A stretch of DNA of 61,008 nt from Streptomyces sp. NRRL F-5727 (GTDB lineage Bacteria; Actinomycetota; Actinomycetes; Streptomycetales; Streptomycetaceae): positions 1-61,008 of the forward strand of contig NZ_JOGX01000039.1 in assembly GCF_000719555.1 (NCBI RefSeq). Direction: 5' to 3'. A program made the translations under genes and the position numbers. Below are positions 51,190 to 59,561 of this stretch, piece after piece. How positions within the stretch are numbered: the stretch's first letter is position 1; each line of letters opens with the position of its first letter. The notes under the pieces are model-generated. The model was not told the origin of the DNA, did not search any database, and saw only the letters and a program-made list of their open reading frames with translations.

Positions 51190-52626
51190 TCAGGAGCGCT
51201 TGGCGAAGGCGGCGCCCTCGGGGTTGCGGGCCTTGAGCACCAGGTAGGAGACGGCGAGGAGCAGGCCCCAGACCGGCGCGCCGTAGAGCGCGACGCGGTT
51301 GCCTGCGTCCATGCCCATGGTCACCACGACCAGACCGATGAAGGCGAGGGCGAAGATGCTGGCCCAGATGCCGCCGGGGGCCTTGAAGGAGGACTGGGGC
51401 AGTTCGCCGCGGTCGGCCTTGAGGCGGTAGCGGATCTGGCAGACCAGGATCATGATCCAGGCCCACATGCCGGAGATGGTGGCGAAGGAGACGACGTAGT
51501 TGAACGCCTCGCCGGGCCACTGGTAGTTGATCCAGACGCCGACCATCATCAGCCCGGCGGAGAAGGTGGTGCCGACGAGCGGCGTGCCGCTCTGGGTGAG
51601 CCGGGTGAAGAGCTTCGGGCCCTGGCCGTTGAGCGCGAGGTCGCGCAGCATGCGGCCGGTGGAGTACATGCCCGAGTTGCAGGAGGAGAGGGCGGCGGTC
51701 AGGACGACGAAGTTCACGATCGCGGCGCCGATGCCGAGGCCCATCTTCTCGAAGGCGGCGACGAACGGCGAGACGCCCGGCTGGAACTCGGTCCACGGGA
51801 CGACCGACAGGATCATGATGAGCGCGCCGACGTAGAAGACGGCGATGCGCCACGGCACGGTGTTGATGGCCTTGGGCAGGACGGTCTCCGGGTCCTTCGA
51901 CTCGCCGGCGGTGACGCCGACCAGCTCGACCGCGAGGAAGGCGAACATGACCATCTGGAGGGTCATGAGGGTGGAGCCGATGCCGTTCTCGCCGGCGAAG
52001 AAGCCGCCGAGGTCCCACAGGTGGGTGATCGAGGCGGTGTCACCGGCGTCGGAGAAGCCGATCGTGAGGATGCCGGCGCAGATCAGGATCATGCCGACGA
52101 TGGCGGTGACCTTGACCATGGAGAACCAGAACTCCAGCTCGCCGAAGAGCTTCACGGAGATCAGGTTGGCGCCGTAGAGGATCACGGTGAAGACGAGGGC
52201 GGAGATCCACTGCGGGATGTCCCACCAGTACGTCATATAGGTGGCCGCGGCGGTGACTTCGGTGATGCCGGTGACGACCCAGAAGAGCCAGTACGTCCAG
52301 CCGGTGACGAAGCCCGCGAAGGGGCCGATGAACTCCCGCGCGTACTCCGAGAAGGAGCCGGAGACGGGGCGGTACATGAGGAGCTCGCCGAGCGCCCGCA
52401 TGATGAAGAAGATGACGAGGCCCGCGAGGGCGTACGCGAGGATCAGGCTGGGGCCCGCCTTGGAGATGCCCTTGCCCGCTCCGAGGAAGAGGCCCGTGCC
52501 GATGGCGCCGCCGATCGCGATCATCTGGATCTGGCGGGCGCCGAGTGCCCGGTGGTAACCCTCGCCGGAGGCGGAGTCCGCGGCCTCATTGCCGTCGTGC
52601 TGCTTGTCGACCCGCACTGAGGTCAT
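51190..52626 (-). CDS. APC-family amino-acid permease
   Basis: 478 aa from ATG 52626. About 12 membrane segments; the opening GARQIQMIAIGGAIGTGLFL and VFFIMRALGELLMY-type region are hallmarks of the AAT group (AnsP, CycA, GabP, AroP). The conserved FVELVGVTAGESKDPETVLP segment is present as AVELVGVTAGESKDPETVLP. It is a proton-coupled importer; candidates are Asn, Ala/Ser/Gly or aromatic residues. A perfect 17-bp palindrome lies 48-64 bp upstream of the start. Confidence 0.93.
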   Translation of the reverse strand: MTSVRVDKQHDGNEAADSASGEGYHRALGARQIQMIAIGGAIGTGLFLGAGKGISKAGPSLILAYALAGLVIFFIMRALGELLMYRPVSGSFSEYAREFIGPFAGFVTGWTYWLFWVVTGITEVTAAATYMTYWWDIPQWISALVFTVILYGANLISVKLFGELEFWFSMVKVTAIVGMILICAGILTIGFSDAGDTASITHLWDLGGFFAGENGIGSTLMTLQMVMFAFLAVELVGVTAGESKDPETVLPKAINTVPWRIAVFYVGALIMILSVVPWTEFQPGVSPFVAAFEKMGLGIGAAIVNFVVLTAALSSCNSGMYSTGRMLRDLALNGQGPKLFTRLTQSGTPLVGTTFSAGLMMVGVWINYQWPGEAFNYVVSFATISGMWAWIMILVCQIRYRLKADRGELPQSSFKAPGGIWASIFALAFIGLVVVTMGMDAGNRVALYGAPVWGLLLAVSYLVLKARNPEGAAFAKRS

Positions 52627-52673
52627 GGTGGTGCGCCTTTCTCCATGCTGATCCGCGCGACGGTGTCTGCTGC

Positions 52674-52690
52674 GGATCAGGTCCTGATCC
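52674..52690. promoter_or_regulatory. 17-bp perfect palindrome upstream of the amino-acid permease
   Basis: GGATCAGG-T-CCTGATCC. It lies 48-64 bp upstream of ATG 52626, a usual place for an operator. A further GATCC half-element is at 52650-52654. The regulator is unknown. Confidence 0.55.
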
Positions 52691-52875
52691 CCCCGGATAT
52701 GGATGGAGTGCCACCGGCGGTCAGCCGGCTCAAGCGCCCTCGGGAACAGGGGTGGCGTCCCCGAGTGGTCGTGAAGATTTATCACGGCGTGAGGGGTGAT
52801 CGGCGGAGATGCGTGTGGCGCACGCCACGAAAAGGAGGGGGCGAAAGGGACACAAGAGGGCGAGGTGCACGCCCT

Positions 52876-52893
52876 GATAACAAGTTCGTTATC
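52876..52893. other. Inverted repeat GATAAC-N6-GTTATC
   Basis: Perfect 6-bp arms, AT-rich for this genome, 45 bp beyond the DUF2017 stop. It could be a weak terminator hairpin for clpS-DUF2017 or an operator for the permease. Confidence 0.4.
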
Positions 52894-52938
52894 CGGATTT
52901 GAGCGTCCGCTGAGCGAACATCCCGCCCTCGCCGTCCG

Positions 52939-53520
52939 TCAGGACATGAGCGTCTCGACCAGTGACTCCTGAAGCGCGCCGAGCCAGAGGTACGCCATCA
53001 CCATCGGCTTGCGCGGATCGCTGTCCGGCAGCCGGTAGAGCCGCTCGCTCTCCTCGTCCTCGGTGATGTCCAGCCGGGTGGCGATGGTCAGCCGCAGGTC
53101 GTTGAGAGTGCCGAGCCAGGAGCGGGACTCGTCCGGGGTCAGCTTGAGGACCGCGGACTCCTCCGGGCCCTCGCTGGCCAGGCCGTCCAGGGCGCGCACC
53201 ACCGCGAGGGCGTCCTCGCGCTTGCGGGCCCGCAGGTCGTTCTCGGTGAAGCGGCGGAAGTCGGCCGCGGCGGCCCGCAGCTCCTCGCTGTCGTCCGCGT
53301 ACGCGTCGGGGAAGAGGCGGCGCAGGGCGGGGTCGGACGGCGGTTCGCTGGGTCCCTCGGCGAAGAGGGCGGCGAGCGGGTCGGCGTCCGCGTCGGGTTC
53401 GTCGCCCGGGCCGACCAGCTCCAGGAGCTGCACGGCGAGCGAGCGCAGGATGGAGACCTCGACCTCGTCGAGGGCGACGGCCGCTCCGCCGCCCGGGACG
53501 GCCTCGAAGTGGCCGGCCAT
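52939..53520 (-). CDS. DUF2017 family protein
   Basis: 193 aa from ATG 53520, which shares one base with the clpS stop. The motif VEVSILRSLAVQLLELV, FTENDLRARKREDALAVVRA and ESRSWLGTLNDLRLTIATRL are typical of DUF2017, an actinobacterial family almost always encoded right after clpS. It is cytosolic and helical; a link to the Clp protease is inferred from this fixed partnership. Confidence 0.92.
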   Translation of the reverse strand: MAGHFEAVPGGGAAVALDEVEVSILRSLAVQLLELVGPGDEPDADADPLAALFAEGPSEPPSDPALRRLFPDAYADDSEELRAAAADFRRFTENDLRARKREDALAVVRALDGLASEGPEESAVLKLTPDESRSWLGTLNDLRLTIATRLDITEDEESERLYRLPDSDPRKPMVMAYLWLGALQESLVETLMS

Positions 53521-53825
53521 CAGCCGCGGTCCTGGGAGAGCGTCGCCCACAGTCCGTAGCCGTGCATCGCCTGCACGTCCCGTTCCATCTCCTCGCGGGT
53601 GCCGCTGGAGACCACCGCGCGGCCCTTGTGGTGCACGTCGAGCATCAGCCTGTGCGCCTTGTCCTTGGAGTAGCCGAAGTACGTCTGGAAGACGTAGGTG
53701 ACATAGCTCATCAGATTCACCGGGTCGTTGTGCACGAGGGTGACCCAGGGAACGTCGGGCTCGACGACCGCGGAGACCTCCTCGGCCGACTCGGTCCGTT
53801 CGATCTCGATAGGCGCGATGCTCAC
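53520..53825 (-). CDS. clpS: ATP-dependent Clp protease adaptor ClpS
   Basis: 101 aa from GTG 53825. Core residues: [37 protein letters not shown]. The VHND segment binds N-degron residues and the rest contacts the ClpA/ClpC N-domain. It delivers N-end-rule substrates to ClpCP. The gene is divergent from pncB and coupled to DUF2017. Confidence 0.95.
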   Translation of the reverse strand: MSIAPIEIERTESAEEVSAVVEPDVPWVTLVHNDPVNLMSYVTYVFQTYFGYSKDKAHRLMLDVHHKGRAVVSSGTREEMERDVQAMHGYGLWATLSQDRG

Positions 53826-53880
53826 TTACCCCATGCTGCCACCCGGGACCCCCTGTCGCACAAACGGGCCACCCCTCCAG

Positions 53881-53911
53881 CGCAGTATTCGTCAAACTGA
53901 CGAATACTGCG
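53881..53911. promoter_or_regulatory. Perfect 31-bp palindrome at the pncB promoter
   Basis: CGCAGTATTCGTCA-AAC-TGACGAATACTGCG, 14-bp arms. It is followed by TAGCAT (53913-53918), a -10 match ending 7 bp before ATG 53926, so the transcript is probably leaderless and the palindrome covers the promoter. An NAD-responsive repressor such as NrtR would fit but is not encoded here. Confidence 0.75.
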
Positions 53912-53925
53912 GTAGCATCATCGGC

Positions 53926-55254
53926 ATGAACGCTGCGGACCTTGGGCTCCCGGTGGACGTGCCGTCGACCGCGCTCTTCACCGACCAGTACGAGCTGACC
54001 ATGCTCCAGGCGGCCCTCCGGGCCGGCACCGCCGACCGGCGCTCCGTCTTCGAGGTCTTCACCCGGCGGCTGCCCGAGGGGCGGCGGTACGGCGTCCTCG
54101 CCGGCGTCGGCCGGGTCCTGGACGCCGTCGAGAACTTCCGCTTCGACCCGGCCGTCCTCGGCTTCCTGCGCGAGCGGGCGATCGTCGACGAGCCGACCCT
54201 GGAGTGGCTGGCGGGCTACCGCTTCTCCGGCGACATCTGGGGCTACCCCGAGGGCGAGGTGTACTTCCCCGGCTCCCCCGTGCTGCGCGTCGAGGGCTCC
54301 TTCGCCGAGTGCGTGCTCCTGGAGACGGTGATCCTCTCGATCCTCAACCACGACTCGGCCATCGCCGCGGCCGCCTCCCGCATGTCGGCGGCGGCGGGCG
54401 GGCGCCGGCTGATCGAGATGGGCGCCCGCCGCACCCACGAGCTGGCCGCCGTCGCCGCCTCCCGGGCCGCGTACGTCGGCGGCTTCGAGGCCACCTCCGA
54501 CCTCGCCGCCGGCTTCCGCTACGGCATCCCGACCGTCGGCACCTCGGCGCACGCCTTCACCCTGCTGCACGACAGCGAGCGGGACGCCTTCCGGGCCCAG
54601 ATCGACAGCCTCGGCCGGGGCACGACCCTGCTCGTCGACACCTACGACGTCGCCGAGGCGGTCCGCACCGCCGTCGAGATCGCCGGGCCCGAGCTCGGCG
54701 CCGTCCGCATCGACTCCGGCGACCTGCTGCTCGTCGCCCACCGGGTCCGGGCCCAGCTGGACGAGCTCGGCGCCCGGGACACGAAGATCGTGGTCACCTC
54801 CGACCTCGACGAGTACGCGATCGCCTCGCTGGCCGCCGCGCCGGTGGACGCGTACGGCGTGGGCACCCAGCTCGTCACCGGCAGCGGCCACCCCACCTGC
54901 TCGATGGTCTACAAGCTGGTCGCCCGCGCCGCCTCGGCCGACCCGAAGGCGCCGCTGGTGCCGGTCGCCAAGAAGTCGCTGGGCGGCAAGGCGTCCGTCG
55001 GCGGCCGCAAGTGGGCCGCGCGGCGCAAGGACGCCGACGGGGTCGCCGCGGCCGAGGTCGTGGGCACCGGACCGGTCCCGGACGCGCTCGCCGCCGACCA
55101 GCTCCTGGTCGAGCTGGTCAAGGGCGGCGAGGTGGTGGCCCGGGAGCCGCTGGAGGCGGCCCGGACCCGGCACATCGCGGCCCGCGCCGGGCTTCCGATG
55201 TCCGCCATCCAGCTCTCCCGCGGCGAGCCGGTGCTGCCGACGGAGTACATCTAG
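53926..55254 (+). CDS. pncB: Nicotinate phosphoribosyltransferase
   Basis: 442 aa from ATG 53926. Hallmarks: FTDQYELTMLQAALRAG, EVFTRRLPEGRRYGVLAGVG, GARRTHELAAVAASRAAYVG, TSAHAFTLLH (phospho-His region), VRIDSGDLLLVAHRV and GVGTQLVTG. It joins nicotinate and PRPP to nicotinate mononucleotide in NAD salvage. The nicotinamidase 93 bp downstream makes its substrate. Confidence 0.95.
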   Translation: MNAADLGLPVDVPSTALFTDQYELTMLQAALRAGTADRRSVFEVFTRRLPEGRRYGVLAGVGRVLDAVENFRFDPAVLGFLRERAIVDEPTLEWLAGYRFSGDIWGYPEGEVYFPGSPVLRVEGSFAECVLLETVILSILNHDSAIAAAASRMSAAAGGRRLIEMGARRTHELAAVAASRAAYVGGFEATSDLAAGFRYGIPTVGTSAHAFTLLHDSERDAFRAQIDSLGRGTTLLVDTYDVAEAVRTAVEIAGPELGAVRIDSGDLLLVAHRVRAQLDELGARDTKIVVTSDLDEYAIASLAAAPVDAYGVGTQLVTGSGHPTCSMVYKLVARAASADPKAPLVPVAKKSLGGKASVGGRKWAARRKDADGVAAAEVVGTGPVPDALAADQLLVELVKGGEVVAREPLEAARTRHIAARAGLPMSAIQLSRGEPVLPTEYI

Positions 55255-55347
55255 AGATACGTCCAGAGCCCGGTGACTCCCCCTCCCGAAGCGGAGGCGG
55301 AGTCTCTAGGCTCGGGCCCACCCCTTCCGACCACCCGAGGACCCGCC

Positions 55348-55947
55348 ATGCACCGCGCACTGATCGTCGTGGACGTACAGAACGACTTCTGCGAGGGCGG
55401 CAGCCTCGCCGTGACGGGCGGTGCGGACGTCGCCGCCGCCATCACCGAGCTGATCGGTGAGGCGGCCGGCACCGCGTACCGGCACGTCGTCGCCACCCGC
55501 GACCACCACATCGACCCGGGCGCGCACTTCGCCCCGGCCGGGCAGGCGCCGGACTACGTCGACTCCTGGCCGGTGCACTGCGTGGCCGGCACCGAGGGCG
55601 TCGGCTTCCACCCGAACTTCGCCCCCGCCGTCGCCGGCGGCGCCGTCCAGGCCGTCTTCGACAAGGGCGCCTACGCCGCCGCGTACAGCGGCTTCGAGGG
55701 GCAGGACGAGAACGGGGAGACGCTGGCGCGGTGGCTGCGCGAGCGGGACGTGACCGAGGTCGACGTGGTGGGCATCGCCACCGACCACTGCGTCCGGGCG
55801 ACCGCCCTGGACGCGGCCCGCGAGGGCTTCCGCGTCCACGTCCTGCTCGACCTCACCGCCGGCGTGGCCCGCGAGACCACCGACCGGGCCCTCGCCGAGC
55901 TCCGGGAGGCCGGCGTGGAGCTCACCGGCGAGCCGGTCGTCGCCTGA
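55348..55947 (+). CDS. pncA: Nicotinamidase
   Basis: 199 aa from ATG 55348. Isochorismatase-fold amidase with catalytic Asp in LIVVDVQNDFCEGG, Lys in VFDKGAYAAAYSGF and Cys in IATDHCVRATALDAA; the metal ligands are in TRDHHIDPGAHFAP. It hydrolyses nicotinamide to nicotinate, feeding PncB. The short gap to pncB and same direction suggest joint expression. Confidence 0.95.
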   Translation: MHRALIVVDVQNDFCEGGSLAVTGGADVAAAITELIGEAAGTAYRHVVATRDHHIDPGAHFAPAGQAPDYVDSWPVHCVAGTEGVGFHPNFAPAVAGGAVQAVFDKGAYAAAYSGFEGQDENGETLARWLRERDVTEVDVVGIATDHCVRATALDAAREGFRVHVLLDLTAGVARETTDRALAELREAGVELTGEPVVA

Positions 55948-55966
55948 GACCCGAAAAGCCGGGGCT

Positions 55967-56008
55967 CAGGCCGCCGGGACGCAGGCCGCCGGGGCTCAGG
56001 CCGCCGGG
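55967..56008. repeat. Three short direct repeats after pncA
   Basis: CAGGCCGCCGGG at 55967, 55982 and 55997, exact 15-bp period. The third copy reaches into the end of the convergent small gene. Confidence 0.7.
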
Positions 56009-56307
56009 GCCTTCGGCAGGGCGCGGGCCGGGTGCCACAGCTCCTGGGCGGCGCCCGGCGTGGATCTCCACAGCAGCCCGTCCGGGTGGTGCAGCACGGC
56101 CGTGATCTCGTCCCCCGTGGGCGGCTCGGCGTTCCCCCGCAGGTAAACCGACCGCAGGCCCAGGTTTCGGAGCCTGGTCAGGGCCCGGGCGCGGTTCGCG
56201 GCGTGGACGAGGAAGCGTACGGTCGCGCCGTCTCCGGCCGGACTGGGCAGTCCTATCGCGACCACCACACTGCCTCCCGGCAACTTGCAGAACCCTCCAC
56301 CGGGCAT
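55996..56307 (-). CDS. Small conserved-looking protein of unknown function
   Basis: 103 aa from ATG 56307, starting MPGGGFCKLPGGSVVVAIGL. The sequence alternates short beta-like and helical stretches (GATVRFLVHAANRARALTRL, LGLRSVYLRGNAEPPTGDEI) and has no signal or membrane segment. I do not recognise a family. Third codon positions support coding. It is co-directional with, and downstream of, the M6 protease gene, but a terminator lies between them. Confidence 0.6.
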   Translation of the reverse strand: MPGGGFCKLPGGSVVVAIGLPSPAGDGATVRFLVHAANRARALTRLRNLGLRSVYLRGNAEPPTGDEITAVLHHPDGLLWRSTPGAAQELWHPARALPKAPAA

Positions 56308-56379
56308 GCGGAACCACTCCCCCGTGAGCCGACTGTCAATAAGGAGTCCGTGAGAACTCGGTCAGCTGCACCTAAACAC

Positions 56380-56415
56380 GATCGGCCGCCGCCCGCTAGA
56401 GGGCGACGGCCGATC
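56380..56415 (-). terminator. Terminator after the M6 protease gene
   Basis: GATCGGCCG-CC-GCCC, loop GCTAGA, GGGC-GA-CGGCCGATC: a long stem with one internal mismatch pair, 37 bp beyond the protease stop in the minus direction. Confidence 0.75.
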
Positions 56416-56452
56416 ACGCTTTGACCTGCGGTTTCACCGGGTCACTAGTGGA

Positions 56453-58885
56453 TCACCGGGTCGACGGGCCCACCCGGACCGTGATCGTCTGGCCGTTCTT
56501 CGGCTCCTTGACGACCTCGATCTTGGTGTTGGTGTCAGTGACCTTCACGCCGGCGCGCTCGGTCTCCTGGAACCAGTAGGTGCCCTTGCGGTCGTCGAAG
56601 ACCGGGTTGCCCGGCTGCGAGCGGACCCAGGTCGGGACGTCCTTGAGGTGCAGCTGGAAAGCGTCCGTCCGGTACGTTCCGAAGGGGGAGTCGTACGCCT
56701 GGACGCGGTTGCGCATCAGGGTGCCGTTGTTCCACTTCAGCGGGGTCGGGTGGGCGTCGATCGGAAGGATCAGGCCCTGGCCCGGGTGGACGGAGGTGTT
56801 GTTGTCCTTCTGGGACAGGTCCCACTTCCAGATGAGCAGCCCGTTCTGGTACGGGTAGTGCTCGACCCAGTTCTCCTTCTCGCCGGTGAAGCCGAAGTTG
56901 TACGGGCCGACCTTGAGGGTGGCGTCGTACGAGACGTACTGGCGGTTCTCGGCGATGTAGTACTGCTCGTACTCGTTGGTGAAGCCCTTGCCGACCCGCG
57001 AGAAGCCCTTCGGGGTCCAGCCGTTGTCACCGTTCTCCGCGCCGTCCGCGAAGACGGCGGCGCCGTCGGCGGTCAGCGTGATGGCGTCGGCGGTGAAGCC
57101 CTTGCCGCCCGCGCCGCCGTCCGTCTGGTAGCGGAAGCGGAGGTCGAACTTCTTGCCCGCGTACGCCGAGAGGTCGTAGACGAGCTTCTTGTGGGCGCCC
57201 GAGACGTCGGTCAGCGCCGGGGAGCCGGCCGCGTCGCGCGGGAGGGCCACGCCGTCGGCGGTGCCGTCCACGGCGGTCCAGTTGGCGCCGCCGTCCGTCG
57301 ACACCTCGGTGTAGAGGTAGTCGTACTCGGCCTCGATGTCGTACCAGCCCTGGAGCTCCAGGGAGGCGGACGACTTGCCCGTCAGGTCGACGGAGCGGGT
57401 GAGGGTGTTCTTGAGGTCGTCACCCATGTCGCTCCACCACTGGGCCGCGCCCTCGGCGGGGGCGACGATGTCGGTGGTGACGGCCTTCTTGGGCAGCTCG
57501 ACGATGAGCGCCTGCGGGTTCTTGGTGTTGTACTCCGCGACGCCCAGCTTGTGGGTGGTCTTGGAGGCGCGCAGCTCGTCGCTCACCTTGGCGTAGTTGA
57601 GCCAGCCGAGCTGGAGCTTGTCCCAGGCGTTCATGTCGCCGGGCATGTCGCCGATGGAGTCCTTGCCCAGGCCCAGCCAGGAGCCGGAGGACATCAGCGA
57701 CCAGTAGCCGGTCGAGTTCTCGCCGCCCGCGGTGTCGTACAGGTCCGGCAGGCCGAGGTCGTGGCCGTACTCGTGGGCGAAGACGCCGAGGCCGCCGTTC
57801 TCCGGCTGCATCGTGTAGTCGCCGACCCAGATGCCGGTGTCGCCGATCGGGGTGCCGCCGGCCTTGTTGTTCGCCGGGCCGGTCTTGCCCGCGCTGGTGC
57901 CGTAGGCGTACCAGCGGTGCGCCCACAGGGCGTCGGTGGCCTGGGCGCCGCCGCCGGCCGACTCGTCCTCGCCCGCGTGGACGATCTGGAAGTGGTCGAT
58001 GTAGCCGTCGGCCTCGTTGAAGTTGCCGTCGGCGTCGAAGTCGTAGCGGTCCCACTGGTCGTAGGTCGCCAGGTCGGCCTTGATCTGGGCGTCGGTCTTG
58101 CCCTTGGCCTTCTGGTCGGCGACCCAGGCGTTGACGCCGTCGCGGACGGTGTCCCACACGTTGGCGCAGTTGGACTGGCCGCAGTAGTTGGAGCCGTAAC
58201 GGGCCTCGTTGTACGGGACCTTGACCCAGTCGGAGACCATGCCGTCGACCGAGTAGCGGCCGGACGAGGTGCGCTCGTAGTAGGTCTTCAGGGACTGCTT
58301 CTGCTGCCCGGTCTTCGGGTCCTTGCCGGAGCCGAAGTACAGGTCCTGGAAGTGCTTCTGGTCGTAGTCGGGCTGCCACGCGGTCGAGTTGTCCTTCGAC
58401 CGGTCGGGCTCGGCTATCGCGTTGTGCAGCGGGCCGGGCGTGCCGCCGAACTTCGGCTTCAGCTCGTCCGTCTCGTCGTCCTTGCGGTCGACGAGGGTGG
58501 TGGTGTCCACCTGGTCGCCGAACTCGACCAGGATGGTGAAGATCTTGTCGGTCTTCTCGCGGCCGAGCTCGACGTACTTCTTCGCGTCGAGCTTCACGAC
58601 CTGCGAGCCCCCGCGGCGCTCGACCTTGGCCTCGCCCTTGAGGACCTGCTCCAGGGCGGCCTTGCGCTGCTGCGCCTGCTGCTCGCTGAAGGGGCCTTCG
58701 AGGTCGTGGTCGACCGTGGTCTTCTCGGCGTCGTGGCCCGGAGCCGGGTCGTGGCGGACGTCCGCCGCCGAGATCCTGCCGTCCTCGTTCGCCCAGGCGG
58801 TGCTGAAGGTCGAGGCGGTGGCGGCGGTGGCCGCGAGCGCCACGACGACCGCGGACGCCCGAATCGCCCGTCGTCTGTTGGTCAC
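56453..58885 (-). CDS. Secreted M6 (immune inhibitor A) metalloprotease
   Basis: 810 aa from GTG 58885, with GGAGG 11 nt upstream. A signal peptide (RRRAIRASAVVVALAATAAT) precedes a propeptide and the M6 catalytic domain. The zinc site is FAHEYGHDLGLPDLYD (HExxH with a third ligand downstream), with GYWSLMSSGSWLG following. The Asp/Asn-rich stretch YDFDADGNFNEADGYID looks like a calcium site. The C-terminal part has MAM-like and beta-sandwich regions. It is an extracellular protease for nutrient use or development. Its promoter region carries a palindrome. Confidence 0.93.
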   Translation of the reverse strand: MTNRRRAIRASAVVVALAATAATASTFSTAWANEDGRISAADVRHDPAPGHDAEKTTVDHDLEGPFSEQQAQQRKAALEQVLKGEAKVERRGGSQVVKLDAKKYVELGREKTDKIFTILVEFGDQVDTTTLVDRKDDETDELKPKFGGTPGPLHNAIAEPDRSKDNSTAWQPDYDQKHFQDLYFGSGKDPKTGQQKQSLKTYYERTSSGRYSVDGMVSDWVKVPYNEARYGSNYCGQSNCANVWDTVRDGVNAWVADQKAKGKTDAQIKADLATYDQWDRYDFDADGNFNEADGYIDHFQIVHAGEDESAGGGAQATDALWAHRWYAYGTSAGKTGPANNKAGGTPIGDTGIWVGDYTMQPENGGLGVFAHEYGHDLGLPDLYDTAGGENSTGYWSLMSSGSWLGLGKDSIGDMPGDMNAWDKLQLGWLNYAKVSDELRASKTTHKLGVAEYNTKNPQALIVELPKKAVTTDIVAPAEGAAQWWSDMGDDLKNTLTRSVDLTGKSSASLELQGWYDIEAEYDYLYTEVSTDGGANWTAVDGTADGVALPRDAAGSPALTDVSGAHKKLVYDLSAYAGKKFDLRFRYQTDGGAGGKGFTADAITLTADGAAVFADGAENGDNGWTPKGFSRVGKGFTNEYEQYYIAENRQYVSYDATLKVGPYNFGFTGEKENWVEHYPYQNGLLIWKWDLSQKDNNTSVHPGQGLILPIDAHPTPLKWNNGTLMRNRVQAYDSPFGTYRTDAFQLHLKDVPTWVRSQPGNPVFDDRKGTYWFQETERAGVKVTDTNTKIEVVKEPKNGQTITVRVGPSTR

Positions 58886-58955
58886 TTGGTGTCGTTCCTC
58901 CCCGGCGCCCACGCCTCGGGACCAGGAGGTGGGGTGTCCCGTCCGGCAGGGCGCG

Positions 58956-58969
58956 CGTCACAAGTGACG
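58956..58969. promoter_or_regulatory. Palindrome CGTCAC-AA-GTGACG upstream of the M6 protease
   Basis: Perfect 6-bp arms with AA between, 71-84 bp upstream of GTG 58885. It is a possible operator or activator site. Confidence 0.45.
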
Positions 58970-59004
58970 ACATTCGACCGGAGAGAGACGAGAAAAGACA
59001 GATC

Positions 59005-59034
59005 TTGACTTGCACACACCAAGTGCACTATGCG
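59005..59034 (+). promoter_or_regulatory. Possible promoter for the small membrane protein gene
   Basis: TTGACT, 18-bp spacer, TATGCG. The spacer contains an inverted repeat TGCAC-N7-GTGCA (59011-59027). The gene start is about 210 bp downstream, so the assignment is weak. Confidence 0.35.
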
Positions 59035-59247
59035 GGTGTCGAAATCCGGTATGCGGACGGTCAGTACGGGTACGACCCGGGAGAGTTCGGGTGCGCGAGG
59101 CCCCTCGGGCCCGCTCCGTGCCCGGCCCGTGCCACCCGTGCGCCCCCCGTGCTCCGGCACCGTGGGTCAGGTCACGCTTACCCGCCGTTCCGCCCGGGCA
59201 TCGAGCGTCGTAGAGTCGACCGGGAGTCCGGAGGGGCGGTATCCGTC

Positions 59248-59526
59248 ATGCAGCGTCCGAACGCAGCGCAGTACGCCTACGGTTCGGCCGTCGTCGTCCT
59301 CGCGACCGCCGCGCTCCTGCTCCTGACCGGCGCCACCGGCCCCCTCGGCATCGCCGCGGCCTGCCTCGCCGGCCTGCTCCTCGGCGTCCTCGTGGCGGTG
59401 ACGATGCCGGGCGGGACGCGGCCCGTCAAGTCCCCCGCCGGAAGCGGCACCGGGGCCGGGAACGACGCGGTCCGGGTACCGGCCGCGCAGGTGGGCGCGG
59501 GAGCCGATACCCGGACCGGTCCGTGA
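59248..59526 (+). CDS. Small two-helix membrane protein
   Basis: 92 aa from ATG 59248, with GGAGGG 12 nt upstream. Two adjacent hydrophobic segments (YGSAVVVLATAALLLLTGAT, GIAAACLAGLLLGVLVAVTM) lead to a disordered Gly/Ala tail. It is unrecognised. It is convergent with the RDD gene (59562). Confidence 0.65.
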   Translation: MQRPNAAQYAYGSAVVVLATAALLLLTGATGPLGIAAACLAGLLLGVLVAVTMPGGTRPVKSPAGSGTGAGNDAVRVPAAQVGAGADTRTGP

Positions 59527-59561
59527 GACCCCGTCCGTTCCGCCGGCGGTGCCGGCCCTGA

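Larger units (their letters stand above)
52627..52938. other. 312-bp control region between the permease and DUF2017 genes
   Basis: No gene is seen. It holds two inverted repeats (52674-52690 and 52876-52893) and a purine-rich stretch. The permease promoter must lie here; the downstream end also holds the 3' flank of the clpS-DUF2017 unit. Confidence 0.6.
58886..59247. other. 362-bp control region between the M6 protease gene and a small membrane protein gene
   Basis: No convincing gene. It contains a palindrome at 58956-58969 and a plus-strand promoter-like pair at 59005-59034; the remainder is G/C-rich sequence with nothing recognised. Confidence 0.55.

Noticed and set aside
59005..59247. 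N-terminal extension of the small two-helix protein
   Set aside because: This stretch overlaps a promoter-like pair and lacks clear coding bias; ATG 59248 follows GGAGGG and begins the hydrophobic protein.
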